Assembly: GCF_023205095.1 (NCBI RefSeq)
Contig: NZ_CP046242.1
Coordinates: forward strand, 2,097,001-2,161,000
Origin: Bizionia sp. M204
Lineage (GTDB): Bacteria > Bacteroidota > Bacteroidia > Flavobacteriales > Flavobacteriaceae
Direction of reading: 5' to 3'
Length of the DNA: 64,000 bases
Shown: piece after piece, positions 44,725 through 53,844 of the stretch
How positions within the stretch are numbered: position 1 is the stretch's first letter
How the letters are laid out: each line of letters starts with the position of its first letter
Translations under genes and position numbers: made by a program
Notes under the pieces: model-generated
What the model saw: only the letters and a program-made list of their open reading frames with translations
What the model was told of the DNA's origin: nothing
Databases searched by the model: none

Positions 44725-46953
44725 ATGTCCCAGATATATAAATATATATACCTTATTTTCATGCTGTTAAGCTTTAGTCTTTCAGCACAAGTTGATATTA
44801 ATGAAGATGAAGAATCTATTCAAATTAATATTGATTATAAAATAAACCAAGCACAACAGGATATTGAAAACAGCAATTTTTTTGAGTCACAAAAAAAACT
44901 AGAAGAAGCGCTCGTTCTTGCTGAAAAAATTAGCAGCAAAAAAAGCATTGGAATTATATATGCCAAGTTAGGCAAACTACAATATATAATTGAAGAGCCC
45001 GATGATGCGCTCATTAGCTTATTTAAGGCCAACGAAATCCAACGTATTATAAAAGACGATGTGAATCGTGCTGAAACCTACAAAACAATAGGTAATGTTT
45101 ATAATAGCAAAAAAGATTACCGACAAGCTTTAGATTATTATGTATCCGCAAATACACTTTTTGACCAAGAAGGTCTGGATGATTTTGTAGCTGAAGTACT
45201 CCTCAACGAAGGTAAAACCCTTATTAAATTAAAAGACTATAAAAAAGCAAATAAGCAATTAGAAAAATCTATTGCTTTAGCCAATCGCTACGAATTAGAT
45301 AAAATAAAAAGTAGCGGCATGATTCACAATGGGCTTGCTCTCACCTATCTAGACAAAAAACAAGCAGGTTTGGAATCTACTTTAAAAGGTGTTGAATTAG
45401 CAAAAGAATACAAGTTCAACACCGTACTTACCAATGGATATTTAATTTTAAGCGACTTAAATGAATTAAATGGCGACTATCAAGCGTCTTCTGAAAATTT
45501 AAAAAAATATATGAAGCTGTCGGATTCTTTGCTGCAAGTAAAACGGGCAAATTTATCACCAGAAAAGCGCATTAAAATTCTACTGAACAACCAAACGGAA
45601 TTCCAAAAAGAACAAGCCGCAAATTTAGAAGAGAAAATCAAAGAAAACAATTTAAGTAAACTTACTACCATTTTAAGTATTGCCTTAATCACCATTCTTT
45701 CTTTACTTACGCTATCCTTATATAAAAACAATAATATTAGACTGAAAACCAACAACATGCTTCACATTAAAAACAGTGAACTTATTGTTGCCATGGAAAA
45801 AGCCGAATTGGCATCCAAAACCAAGGCCAACTTTCTATCTACTGTAACACATGAATTACGAACACCATTATACGCTGTAACAGGTTTAACGAATATGCTA
45901 TTGGATGAAGATCCAAAACCAAATCAAATTCAGCATTTAAAATCGCTAAAATTTTCAGGGGAATACTTACTGACCTTTATTAACGATATTCTTCAGATTA
46001 ATAAAATTGAAGCCAATAAAGTGGATGTTGAGCCCGAGAATTTCAACCTTAAAAAGAAAATGACCAATGTTATTGCAGCCTTAAATAATTCGGCAAGCGA
46101 CAATAACACCCAATTACATTTGGAATACGACATGGATATTCCTGAAACCTATAATGCAGATCAGCTTAAAATTTCGCAAATCCTGATTAATTTAATAGGC
46201 AATTCCATCAAGTTTACTAAAGATGGTGATATCTGGATTCGTGCTAAAAAGCTCAAGCAAGATGGTGATTATTATACCATTCGTTTTGAAGTAGAAGATA
46301 ACGGAATAGGTATTAGTAAAGAAAAGCAAGAACGTCTTTTTGAAAGTTTCTCTCAAGGTTCCATACAAATTAATAGAAAATATGGCGGAACTGGTTTAGG
46401 CTTATCTATTGTAAAAGGATTAATTGATATTTTAAAGGGAAATATTTATCTAAAAAGTGAAATTGGAAAAGGTTCTAATTTTATTTTTGAAGTTCCTATG
46501 AAATATGCAGCTCCTGTTGCCAAACCTAAAAAAATAGAGTATTTCAATAATGTTACAGAAATTGATTTGGAAAACATAAAAATATTAGTTGTTGAGGATA
46601 ATAAGATCAACCAAATGATCACGAAAAAAATCCTTAACAAAATGAAACTAAATTGTGAAATAGTAGATAATGGCGAAGAAGCTGTTGAAAAAGTACGAAC
46701 TGAAGCGTTTGATGTTGTTTTAATGGATATTCACATGCCAGGAATTAGCGGACTTGAAGCAACGAAGCGTATCAGGAAATTCAATCCAGATTTAACCATT
46801 TTTGCACTAACGGCTGTAACTATTGAAGATAAAATGCATGAATTTGATGAAGCTGGATTTACAGATATTATTTCAAAACCTTTCAAACAAGAAGATTTTG
46901 AGAAAAAACTTTTTGAAACATTAATAGAAAATAAAGAATCCAAATCTGTTTAA
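44725..46953 (+). CDS. TPR-sensor hybrid histidine kinase
   Basis: 742 aa. Signal peptide or N-terminal helix (IYLIFMLLSFSLSAQ), periplasmic TPR repeats (about 30-270), one transmembrane helix (about 315-335), HisKA with His376 in FLSTVTHELRTPL, an HATPase domain (NLIGNSIKFTKDGD, DNGIGI, GGTGLGLSI) and a C-terminal receiver domain with Asp668 in VVLMDIHMPG and the conserved Lys in SKPF. No output domain or partner regulator adjoins it, so signalling probably goes through a separate Hpt protein or response regulator. Its 3' end overlaps lpxK by 4 bp. Confidence 0.94.
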   Translation: MSQIYKYIYLIFMLLSFSLSAQVDINEDEESIQINIDYKINQAQQDIENSNFFESQKKLEEALVLAEKISSKKSIGIIYAKLGKLQYIIEEPDDALISLFKANEIQRIIKDDVNRAETYKTIGNVYNSKKDYRQALDYYVSANTLFDQEGLDDFVAEVLLNEGKTLIKLKDYKKANKQLEKSIALANRYELDKIKSSGMIHNGLALTYLDKKQAGLESTLKGVELAKEYKFNTVLTNGYLILSDLNELNGDYQASSENLKKYMKLSDSLLQVKRANLSPEKRIKILLNNQTEFQKEQAANLEEKIKENNLSKLTTILSIALITILSLLTLSLYKNNNIRLKTNNMLHIKNSELIVAMEKAELASKTKANFLSTVTHELRTPLYAVTGLTNMLLDEDPKPNQIQHLKSLKFSGEYLLTFINDILQINKIEANKVDVEPENFNLKKKMTNVIAALNNSASDNNTQLHLEYDMDIPETYNADQLKISQILINLIGNSIKFTKDGDIWIRAKKLKQDGDYYTIRFEVEDNGIGISKEKQERLFESFSQGSIQINRKYGGTGLGLSIVKGLIDILKGNIYLKSEIGKGSNFIFEVPMKYAAPVAKPKKIEYFNNVTEIDLENIKILVVEDNKINQMITKKILNKMKLNCEIVDNGEEAVEKVRTEAFDVVLMDIHMPGISGLEATKRIRKFNPDLTIFALTAVTIEDKMHEFDEAGFTDIISKPFKQEDFEKKLFETLIENKESKSV

Positions 46954-47960
46954 TTACCAGATTCTACATAATTCATAACATGATTTTTAAAAATTTCATG
47001 TTCATGAACCGTAGCCTTAATTGGTAAGTAAAATAATTTTTCACGCAGACTTTCAAACCCTTTTAAGCGCATAAAGTCCTTTTCTGTTGTTAGTAATAAT
47101 TCTCGGTGTTTCAATCGTGCTATATCCGCATCTGTAAACGCGTGATGATCGGGAAAATCCAGATGTTCAAATTGTAACCCTTTATTTTTTAAATGCAACA
47201 CCAACGGATTGGCATTTGCAATTCCTGTCACTAAAGTAAATGGTTCAAGGCTCAATAAAGCGCGAGAGGTTTCTTCTGAAAAAACATCTTCTGAATAATC
47301 TATAGTACTAAAAAACACTTTTTGATTTGCCTCTGGTTTCAATTTTAAAACAATCCCTTCTTTTTCTGAATCCGAAATATTATTTGGACATTTCGTTACC
47401 ACAATTAGTTGAGCACGTTTAGCACCTTGTTTTGGTTCACGCAAATTACCCGTAGGTAAAACCCAATCATCAGCATATAAATCCTGATATGTAGTAAGCA
47501 AAATATTAAAACCCGCCTTTACTTTCCGATGTTGAAAAGCATCATCCAACAAAATTACATCTGGTTTTTCAGATAAATTTATTAAGTTCTCAATACCACG
47601 TTGCCTATTAGAATCTACAGCAACTTGAACATTTTTATGAAACTTACTAAAAAACTGAAACGGCTCATCTCCCAAGGTTTTGGCTGTATCCAATTGATTT
47701 GCCAAACGAAATCCTTCTGTTTCTCTTTTATAACCACGACTTAAAGTTGCCACTTTATAAGAGTCCTTTAGCAGCCGAATTAAAAGCTCAATCATGGGCG
47801 ATTTTCCCGTTCCACCGGTACTCAAGTTTCCAACACATATAATAGGCATAGTATAGGATTTACTTTTAAAAATCCCCAAATCGTAAAACCAATTGCGCAT
47901 CCAAGTCACCACATAGTAAATTGGAACAATAGGAAATAATATTTTTCGAAGAAGCTTCAT
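46950..47960 (-). CDS. lpxK: Tetraacyldisaccharide 4'-kinase
   Basis: 336 aa from the ATG at 47958-47960 (MKLLRKILFPIVPIYY); an ATG 39 bp upstream is less likely. It phosphorylates the lipid A disaccharide at the inner membrane. N-terminal membrane-interacting helix, Walker A in VGNLSTGGTGKSPM, and LLDDAFQHRKV with the catalytic Asp-His. Divergent from the Nif3-like gene across 47 bp. Confidence 0.94.
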   Translation of the reverse strand: MKLLRKILFPIVPIYYVVTWMRNWFYDLGIFKSKSYTMPIICVGNLSTGGTGKSPMIELLIRLLKDSYKVATLSRGYKRETEGFRLANQLDTAKTLGDEPFQFFSKFHKNVQVAVDSNRQRGIENLINLSEKPDVILLDDAFQHRKVKAGFNILLTTYQDLYADDWVLPTGNLREPKQGAKRAQLIVVTKCPNNISDSEKEGIVLKLKPEANQKVFFSTIDYSEDVFSEETSRALLSLEPFTLVTGIANANPLVLHLKNKGLQFEHLDFPDHHAFTDADIARLKHRELLLTTEKDFMRLKGFESLREKLFYLPIKATVHEHEIFKNHVMNYVESGN

Positions 47961-47980
47961 AACAACGAAAGTAATTATTT

Positions 47981-47988
47981 TATCTTTG
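47981..47988 (+). promoter_or_regulatory. -7 promoter box (TATCTTTG)
   Basis: TAnnTTTG match 19 bp before the Nif3-like ATG in the lpxK/Nif3 divergent region. Confidence 0.48.
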
Positions 47989-48007
47989 ATGTTAAACATA
48001 AATAGAA

Positions 48008-49123
48008 ATGATTGTTCAAGACGTTATAAATTGTTTAGAAGATTTTGCACCAACATCTTATGCCGAGGATTTTGATAATGTGGGTTTGTTAGTTGGGAAC
48101 ACCCAAGAAAACCTAACCGGAATTTTGGTAACTTTAGATACGACAGAGGCCGTTATTGATGAAGCCATAGCAACCAATTGCAACCTTGTAGTCAGTTTTC
48201 ACCCCATAGTTTTTAAAGGATTAAAAAAAATTACGGGACAAGGTTATGTAGAACGCGTGGTAATAAAAGCCATCCAACATAACATTGCTATTTTTGCAAT
48301 TCACACGGCATTAGATAATGCCTTTCACGGTGTGAATGATATGATTTGCGAAAAACTCAAGCTTACCAATCGTCAAATTCTTATTCCACAACCTGGAACC
48401 ATAAAAAAACTAACAACCTACGCACCACATGCCGAAGCGGCTACTATTCGTGAGGCGTTATTTGCAGCTGGCGCTGGAAGTATTGGTAATTATGATCATT
48501 GTAGTTTTAATATGGAAGGGGTTGGTACTTTTAGAGGTGGTGAAACATCAAACCCTACCAAAGGCAAAAAAATGGAGATTCATTCCGAGCCAGAAACCCA
48601 AATATCCGTGACATTTCCGAAGCATTTAGAATCTCAAATACGACAAGCACTTTTTTCAGCACATTCCTATGAAGAAGTAGCTTATGAAATAGTAAATATT
48701 ACCAATACCAATCAGCATATTGGTATGGGAATGATTGGCACGCTAGAAGAACCGATGACGGAATCTGATTTTTTTAACTATTTGAAAGTGGAAATGGCCA
48801 CAAATACAATTAGGCATTCGGCTTTTTTAAATAAACCCATTCAGAAAATTGCTGTTTTAGGAGGCTCCGGAAGTTTTGCAATATCTGCTGCTAAACGTGC
48901 TGGTGCTGACATATTTATCACAGCTGACCTGAAATATCACGATTTCTTTCAAGCCGAAAACAACCTAATTCTAGCGGATATTGGTCATTATGAAAGTGAG
49001 CAGTTCACAAAAAACCTTTTAGTAGCATTTCTTAACAAAAAAATTACTAATTTTGCACCTGCCTTACCGGTAGGTAGGCTTATATTATCAAAGACCAGTA
49101 CAAATCCTGTTAAGTATTATTAG
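48008..49123 (+). CDS. Nif3-like dinuclear-metal protein (YqfO type)
   Basis: 371 aa, the long form of Nif3/NGG1p-interacting factor 3 with an inserted ~100-residue PII-like domain (YQFO; region around LTTYAPHAEAATIREALFAAGAGSIGNYDHC). Metal ligands include SFHPIVFKG and HTALDNAFHGVND near the N terminus, and ADIGHYESEQ at the C terminus. The family is near-universal; its activity is uncertain (proposed cyclohydrolase-like). It is followed 3 bp later by the coiled-coil protein, a pairing known in this phylum. Confidence 0.93.
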   Translation: MIVQDVINCLEDFAPTSYAEDFDNVGLLVGNTQENLTGILVTLDTTEAVIDEAIATNCNLVVSFHPIVFKGLKKITGQGYVERVVIKAIQHNIAIFAIHTALDNAFHGVNDMICEKLKLTNRQILIPQPGTIKKLTTYAPHAEAATIREALFAAGAGSIGNYDHCSFNMEGVGTFRGGETSNPTKGKKMEIHSEPETQISVTFPKHLESQIRQALFSAHSYEEVAYEIVNITNTNQHIGMGMIGTLEEPMTESDFFNYLKVEMATNTIRHSAFLNKPIQKIAVLGGSGSFAISAAKRAGADIFITADLKYHDFFQAENNLILADIGHYESEQFTKNLLVAFLNKKITNFAPALPVGRLILSKTSTNPVKYY

Positions 49124-49126
49124 AGT

Positions 49127-49906
49127 ATGGCAAAAAAGAAAGAAGCAACGGTAGAAGAGCGTTTAAGAGCCCTGTATGATTTACAACTTGTAGATTCTCG
49201 TATTGATGAAATCAGAAATGTTCGTGGAGAACTTCCTTTAGAAGTACGCGATTTAGAAGATGAAGTTGCTGGAATGAATACCAGATTTGAAAAGCTTGAA
49301 GACAGCTTAGATGTTATAAAATCAGAAATCAGCTCTAAAAAGAACCTGATTGAAGAAGCTAAAGCGCTTATCAAAAAGTACAACGAACAACAAAAAAATG
49401 TTCGTAACAATAGAGAATACAACTCTATTTCAAAAGAAATTGAATTTCAGGAATTAGAAATTCAATTAGCTGAAAAAAATATCAATGAGCATAAAGTTCA
49501 GATTGAGCAGAAAAAAGATGTGATTGCACAAACTAAAGAACGCTTAAAAGAACGCCAATTACACCTAAAACACAAGAAAAGTGAATTAGATGATATTTTA
49601 GCTGAAACTGAAAAAGAGGAGCAAGCGCTAATTAAAAAATCAGATGATTTCAAAAAATCTATCGAAGAGCGTTTAGTAGCTGCTTATACCAGAATTAGAA
49701 CGAATGTAAAAAATGGCCTTGCGGTTGTACCAATTGAAAGAGGTGCAGCAGGAGGTTCTTTCTTTACTATTCCACCACAAGTTCAAATGGAAATTGCAGC
49801 TCGCAAGAAAATTATTACAGACGAACATAGTGGACGTATTCTAGTTGATGCTGCATTAGCAGACGAAGAACGCGCAAAAATGGAAAAGCTTTTTGCTAAA
49901 TTATAA
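49127..49906 (+). CDS. Coiled-coil protein with degenerate zinc-ribbon tail
   Basis: 259 aa. Residues about 30-180 are a long antiparallel coiled coil (LEDEVAGMNTRFEKLEDSLD, EKNINEHKVQIEQKKD). The C-terminal end, GGSFFTIPPQVQMEIAARKKIITDEHSGRILVD, aligns with the C4 zinc ribbon that normally closes this family, but the usual C..C pairs have become S/F and H/S, so it cannot bind zinc in the same way. Co-transcribed with the Nif3-like gene. Function unknown, perhaps nucleic-acid or Nif3 binding. Confidence 0.86.
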   Translation: MAKKKEATVEERLRALYDLQLVDSRIDEIRNVRGELPLEVRDLEDEVAGMNTRFEKLEDSLDVIKSEISSKKNLIEEAKALIKKYNEQQKNVRNNREYNSISKEIEFQELEIQLAEKNINEHKVQIEQKKDVIAQTKERLKERQLHLKHKKSELDDILAETEKEEQALIKKSDDFKKSIEERLVAAYTRIRTNVKNGLAVVPIERGAAGGSFFTIPPQVQMEIAARKKIITDEHSGRILVDAALADEERAKMEKLFAKL

Positions 49907-49927
49907 GCTATTTCAAAACATATAATA

Positions 49928-49960
49928 AAAGCCTTCAATTCGTTGAAGGCTTTTTTTTTA
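49928..49960 (+). terminator. Terminator after Nif3-coiled coil operon
   Basis: Perfect stem aaagccttcaa (49928-49938) with ttgaaggcttt (49943-49953), loop ttcg (a stable tetraloop), followed by T7. Confidence 0.92.
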
Positions 49961-50026
49961 GTATAATTTTAGCATTTTAAATATAAGGTACTTAAATGTT
50001 TTACGTCTAAACAAAAAAAGAAAACT

Positions 50027-50683
50027 ATGAATAAGTTACTCGTAATACTATCTGCTGCCATGTTATTTAGTTGTAATAACCAAGCGCAAGTAAACCCAAA
50101 ACAACAAGATGTTATTAATGCAGAGCCTATGGAAGTGGCTATGGAAAATGGTAAAGCCAAAGCCTATTTTGCTAGCGGTTGCTTTTGGTGTGTTGAAGCA
50201 ATTTACGAAAGTGTAAAAGGTGTAGATGAATCCATATCAGGGTATGCAGGCGGACACACTAAAAATCCAACGTATGAATCTAGCAACACAGGTAAAACAG
50301 GTCATGCGGAAGCTGTAGAAATACTATACGACCCAAAAGTAGTAAGTTTTGAAACCTTGGTAGATGTGTATTTTGCATCTCAAAACCCTACACAAGTTAA
50401 CGGACAAGGAGGCGACAAAGGATCTCAATACCGTTCTATTATTTTTTATCAGAACGCGGAGCAAAAAACAATTATTACTAATAAAATTAAAGACTTGGAG
50501 AAGCAGTTAGGTAAAAAAGTAGCGGCTGAAGTTTACCCTTTTCAGAAATTTTGGATAGCTGAAGATTACCACCAAGACTATGAACGTTTGAATCCAGACA
50601 ATCCGTATATCCAAAATGTATCCGTTCCAAGATTAAATCGTTTTAAGCGAAAAATGCCTGACGTTTTAAAAACTAATCATTAA
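50027..50683 (+). CDS. msrA: Peptide-methionine (S)-S-oxide reductase, lipoprotein
   Basis: 218 aa. Lipoprotein-type signal MNKLLVILSAAMLFSCNNQAQ, so it is expected on the periplasmic face. Then the MsrA core: GCFWC (catalytic Cys52), GYAGGHTKNPTYE, GKTGHAEAVEI, and a C-terminal AEDYHQDYERLNP. It repairs S-methionine sulfoxide in exported proteins. No fused MsrB; none adjoins. Monocistronic. Confidence 0.95.
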   Translation: MNKLLVILSAAMLFSCNNQAQVNPKQQDVINAEPMEVAMENGKAKAYFASGCFWCVEAIYESVKGVDESISGYAGGHTKNPTYESSNTGKTGHAEAVEILYDPKVVSFETLVDVYFASQNPTQVNGQGGDKGSQYRSIIFYQNAEQKTIITNKIKDLEKQLGKKVAAEVYPFQKFWIAEDYHQDYERLNPDNPYIQNVSVPRLNRFKRKMPDVLKTNH

Positions 50684-50776
50684 AGAAATATGGCAATCTA
50701 AATTCATAAATAGTCATATTAAGCGCAGTCTAAATGTTTAAAGTTGATAAAGAAAAAACCCTTTAAACACTAATAT

Positions 50777-51577
50777 TTATGGCTTTGTTGCCTTAATCGT
50801 AAAAATTAAAGGGTATAAATTATCGGTTTTTTTGAACATCCCTGTTTCTGTTTCAACCAAATCAGGCAATACATTATAAGGACTTTCATGATACTCATTT
50901 AAGTATTCTATATGTAAACCCGCTTCGGTTAAAGCATTAATAACTTCACTTAAACCGTGATTCCACCCATATTCTTTGCTAATTATTTTAGAATCTTGAT
51001 TGGCATAGGTTCCTTCGTATTCTTCAAAGATTACTTCTTCTTGCATATAACCATATTCCATAACAGGTTTACCTTCTAAATAATTGAACATCCAAACTAT
51101 TGGGTGAAATTCCGCCATAAAAAAGGTGCCACCATTTTTTAAGCGCTCTGCAATCATAATTCCCCAAGGTTTTAAATCGGGTAGCCAACCAATAACACCA
51201 TAACTGGTAAAAACAATATCAAATTTTTCGGTTATATGCTCTGAAGTGTCCAAAACATTGCAGCAAACAAATTTAGCATCAAGTTTCAATTCTTCATTTA
51301 AGCTTTTGGCTAATTTTATACCTTCATCACTTAAATCTACGCCTACACATGTAGCTCCCATTCTACTCCAACTTAATGTGTCCTGTCCAAAATGGCATTG
51401 CAAATGCAATAAGGACTTTCCTGAAACATTGCCTAAAGCCTCCAGTTCATAAGGCATTAAAGACGATTCGCCTTCTTTAAAAGCCTTCATATTATACATA
51501 TCACTTTCCGCATGCACGTTTACTTTGGCATTCCAAGTCTCTTTATTGGTCTCAAAATAGTTTTTTTCTAAATCCAT
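50777..51577 (-). CDS. Class I SAM-dependent methyltransferase
   Basis: 266 aa. The SAM loop is slightly unusual: SLLHLQCHFGQDTLSWSRMG in place of the G.G..G loop, then GVDLSDEGIKLAKSL with the acidic ribose-binding residue and FDIVFTSYGVIGWLPD. A similar LHLQCHFGQDTLS sequence marks a recognised small-molecule methyltransferase subgroup. Substrate unknown. It is divergent from the lipoprotein at 51638. Confidence 0.88.
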   Translation of the reverse strand: MDLEKNYFETNKETWNAKVNVHAESDMYNMKAFKEGESSLMPYELEALGNVSGKSLLHLQCHFGQDTLSWSRMGATCVGVDLSDEGIKLAKSLNEELKLDAKFVCCNVLDTSEHITEKFDIVFTSYGVIGWLPDLKPWGIMIAERLKNGGTFFMAEFHPIVWMFNYLEGKPVMEYGYMQEEVIFEEYEGTYANQDSKIISKEYGWNHGLSEVINALTEAGLHIEYLNEYHESPYNVLPDLVETETGMFKKTDNLYPLIFTIKATKP

Positions 51578-51607
51578 TTTCCAGTTATATATCTGTCTAA
51601 AATACTA

Positions 51608-51615
51608 TAACTTTA
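51608..51615 (+). promoter_or_regulatory. Possible -7 box (TAACTTTA)
   Basis: One mismatch to TAnnTTTG, 23 bp before the lipoprotein ATG at 51638. Confidence 0.25.
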
Positions 51616-51637
51616 CAAATTATAACACATATTAACT

Positions 51638-52312
51638 ATGAAACACCACATACTTCTATTCAGCATTTTACTATTATTTTATTCTTGTAAATCAGATAAG
51701 AATGGTGAACCTGCCGCTACAATTGATAACAAACCACTTACAACTTCCCAAAAAATAGCACAAGCTTATGGTATTGAAAACTGGGATTCCGTTAATAGCA
51801 TTACCTTCGCTTTTAATGTTTTAAAAGATAGTACCTTATTTAAACGTTCGTGGAAGTGGTCTCCAAAAACCAATGATATTACATTAATCACAGCAAATGA
51901 CACCATACGTTACAACAGAAATCAAATGGATAGCACATTTGTAAAGGCGGATAAAGCTTTTATAAATGATAAATTTTGGTTGCTAGCGCCTTTTAATCTC
52001 GTATGGGATTCAGGAACCACAATCTCCGCGCCGGTTGAGGAAATGGCACCAATTAGTAAAAAAATGTTAAATAAAATTACCACAACCTATCCTAACAATG
52101 GTGGTTATACACCAGGCGATGCTTATGATTTTTATTATAACAATAACTACTTAATCGAAGAATGGGTTTATAGGAAAGGTAATACTAAAGAGCCTTCCAT
52201 GATGTCCACTTGGGAAAACAACAAGGATTTTAAAGGGGTTTTAATAGCTTTAAGTCATAAAAAAACAGATGATAATTGGGAGTTGTTTTTTGATGATGTT
52301 TCAATAGATTAA
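51638..52312 (+). CDS. Hypothetical lipoprotein
   Basis: 224 aa with lipoprotein signal MKHHILLFSILLLFYSCKSDK. The mature domain contains IAQAYGIENWDSVNSITFAFNV, FKRSWKWSPKTNDIT and YPNNGGYTPGDAYDFYYN; this pattern occurs in a family of Bacteroidota lipoproteins of unknown function with a beta-rich fold. It is a monocistronic unit closed by a terminator and stands just upstream of the kynurenine genes, without an evident link. Confidence 0.76.
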   Translation: MKHHILLFSILLLFYSCKSDKNGEPAATIDNKPLTTSQKIAQAYGIENWDSVNSITFAFNVLKDSTLFKRSWKWSPKTNDITLITANDTIRYNRNQMDSTFVKADKAFINDKFWLLAPFNLVWDSGTTISAPVEEMAPISKKMLNKITTTYPNNGGYTPGDAYDFYYNNNYLIEEWVYRKGNTKEPSMMSTWENNKDFKGVLIALSHKKTDDNWELFFDDVSID

Positions 52313-52387
52313 TATTAAAACATCCAAAACCACCAATCTCAACGTATATATAGTAAATATCCCGCTTTAAGCGTCTATATATATTCA

Positions 52388-52422
52388 AAAAGGGCTTCAA
52401 TCATTGGTTGAAGCCCTTTTTC
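52388..52422 (+). terminator. Terminator before kynU
   Basis: Perfect stem aaaagggcttcaa (52388-52400) with ttgaagccctttt (52408-52420), 7-base loop, T-rich tail. It insulates the kynurenine genes from the lipoprotein gene. Confidence 0.9.
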
Positions 52423-52453
52423 CTTTTCGCTTCATTCCTAAATTTATAATTCT

Positions 52454-52461
52454 TATTTTTG
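52454..52461 (+). promoter_or_regulatory. -7 promoter box (TATTTTTG) upstream of kynU
   Basis: TAnnTTTG match 25 bp before the kynU TTG start, directly after the terminator. Candidate promoter for the kynurenine cluster. Confidence 0.48.
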
Positions 52462-52486
52462 TGGGAAACCGAAAAAACAATACACC

Positions 52487-53755
52487 TTGTCCAACTATAA
52501 AACGGGTTTAGAATTCGCCAAAGAACTAGACCAAAACGACCCATTATCAAGTTATCGCGAGCAATTTCACATTCCAAAAGATAAACAGGGAAATGAATTA
52601 ATTTATCTTTGTGGTAATTCGCTAGGTCTTCAACCAAAATCAACCAAAAACTATATCAATCAAGAGTTAGAAGATTGGGCTAATTTAGGTGTTGAGGGGC
52701 ATACTGATGCTAAAAACCCCTGGTTACCCTATCATGAATTCTTAACCGAAAGCATGGCCAATGTGGTTGGAGCCAAACCTATAGAAGTGGTTGTTATGAA
52801 TACCTTGACAGCCAATTTACATTTCATGATGGTGTCTTTTTACAAGCCAACAGCTAAACGTTATAAAATTGTTATTGAAGCGGATGCCTTTCCATCTGAT
52901 AAATATGCGGTAGAATCCCAATTGCGTCATCATGGTTATGATGATAAAGAAGGTTTATTACTTTGGAAAGCACGTGAAGGGGAAGAATTACTTCGTTATG
53001 AAGATTTAGAAGCTATTCTTGATGAGCACGGGGATGAAGTGGCTCTCGTTATGATTGGCGGTGTCAACTATTATACAGGACAATTTTTCGATTTAAAACG
53101 CATTACAAAACTAGGACACCAACACGGTTGTATGGTAGGTTTTGACTGTGCGCATGGTGCTGGAAATGTAGAACTTAATTTACATGATTCTGGAGCCGAT
53201 TTTGCCGTTTGGTGTACTTATAAATATTTAAATTCCGGACCAGGAAGTTTAGGTGGTTGCTTTGTTCATGAGCGTCATGCACATGATAAAACATTAAATC
53301 GCTTTACAGGTTGGTGGAGTCATAACAAAGAAACACGTTTTAAAATGCGCGATGAATTTGATGTTATTCCAGGTGCCGAAGGTTGGCAATTAAGTAATCC
53401 ACCAATTCTATCTATGGCAGCTATTAAAGCCTCTTTGGATATTTTTGAAGAAGTTGGCATAAAAAAGCTCAATGAAAAATCGAGAAACTTAACAGCGTAT
53501 TTCGAATTCCTATTGAAACAATTGGGTGAAGATGTTATTCGGATTATAACCCCTGAAAATCCAGATGAACGCGGTTGTCAATTATCCATTCAAGTAAAAA
53601 CCGCCGATAGAAAATTATATGACAAACTTACTCTAGCTGGCGTTATTAGTGATTGGCGCGAACCAGACGTTATTCGTTGTGCGCCTATCCCCTTATACAA
53701 CTCTTATCAGGATGTTTATGAGATGGTGGAGAAATTAAAAAATATATTAAACTAA
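52487..53755 (+). CDS. kynU: Kynureninase
   Basis: 422 aa, TTG start at 52487 (reads MSNYKTGLEFAKELDQNDPL; no in-frame ATG lies upstream). PLP-dependent hydrolase that splits 3-hydroxykynurenine to 3-hydroxyanthranilate and alanine, or kynurenine to anthranilate. Motifs: YLCGNSLGLQPKS, GFDCAHGAGNVEL, the PLP lysine in WCTYKYLNSGPGSLGG and GWQLSNPPILSMAA. First gene of the kynurenine cluster. Confidence 0.95.
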   Translation: MSNYKTGLEFAKELDQNDPLSSYREQFHIPKDKQGNELIYLCGNSLGLQPKSTKNYINQELEDWANLGVEGHTDAKNPWLPYHEFLTESMANVVGAKPIEVVVMNTLTANLHFMMVSFYKPTAKRYKIVIEADAFPSDKYAVESQLRHHGYDDKEGLLLWKAREGEELLRYEDLEAILDEHGDEVALVMIGGVNYYTGQFFDLKRITKLGHQHGCMVGFDCAHGAGNVELNLHDSGADFAVWCTYKYLNSGPGSLGGCFVHERHAHDKTLNRFTGWWSHNKETRFKMRDEFDVIPGAEGWQLSNPPILSMAAIKASLDIFEEVGIKKLNEKSRNLTAYFEFLLKQLGEDVIRIITPENPDERGCQLSIQVKTADRKLYDKLTLAGVISDWREPDVIRCAPIPLYNSYQDVYEMVEKLKNILN

Positions 53756-53822
53756 GATGTCACGCAGAACGTCATGAAGAATCTTGTTAAAGGCTCCTCA
53801 AAACACCTTAAATTATAAAAAC

Positions 53823-53836
53823 ATCACATTTGTGAT
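53823..53836. promoter_or_regulatory. 14-bp palindrome just before kmo
   Basis: atcaca-tt-tgtgat, a perfect inverted repeat 8 bp before the kmo ATG. Candidate operator or RNA hairpin at the ribosome-binding site; the regulator is unknown. Confidence 0.35.
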
Positions 53837-53844
53837 ACATTAAT

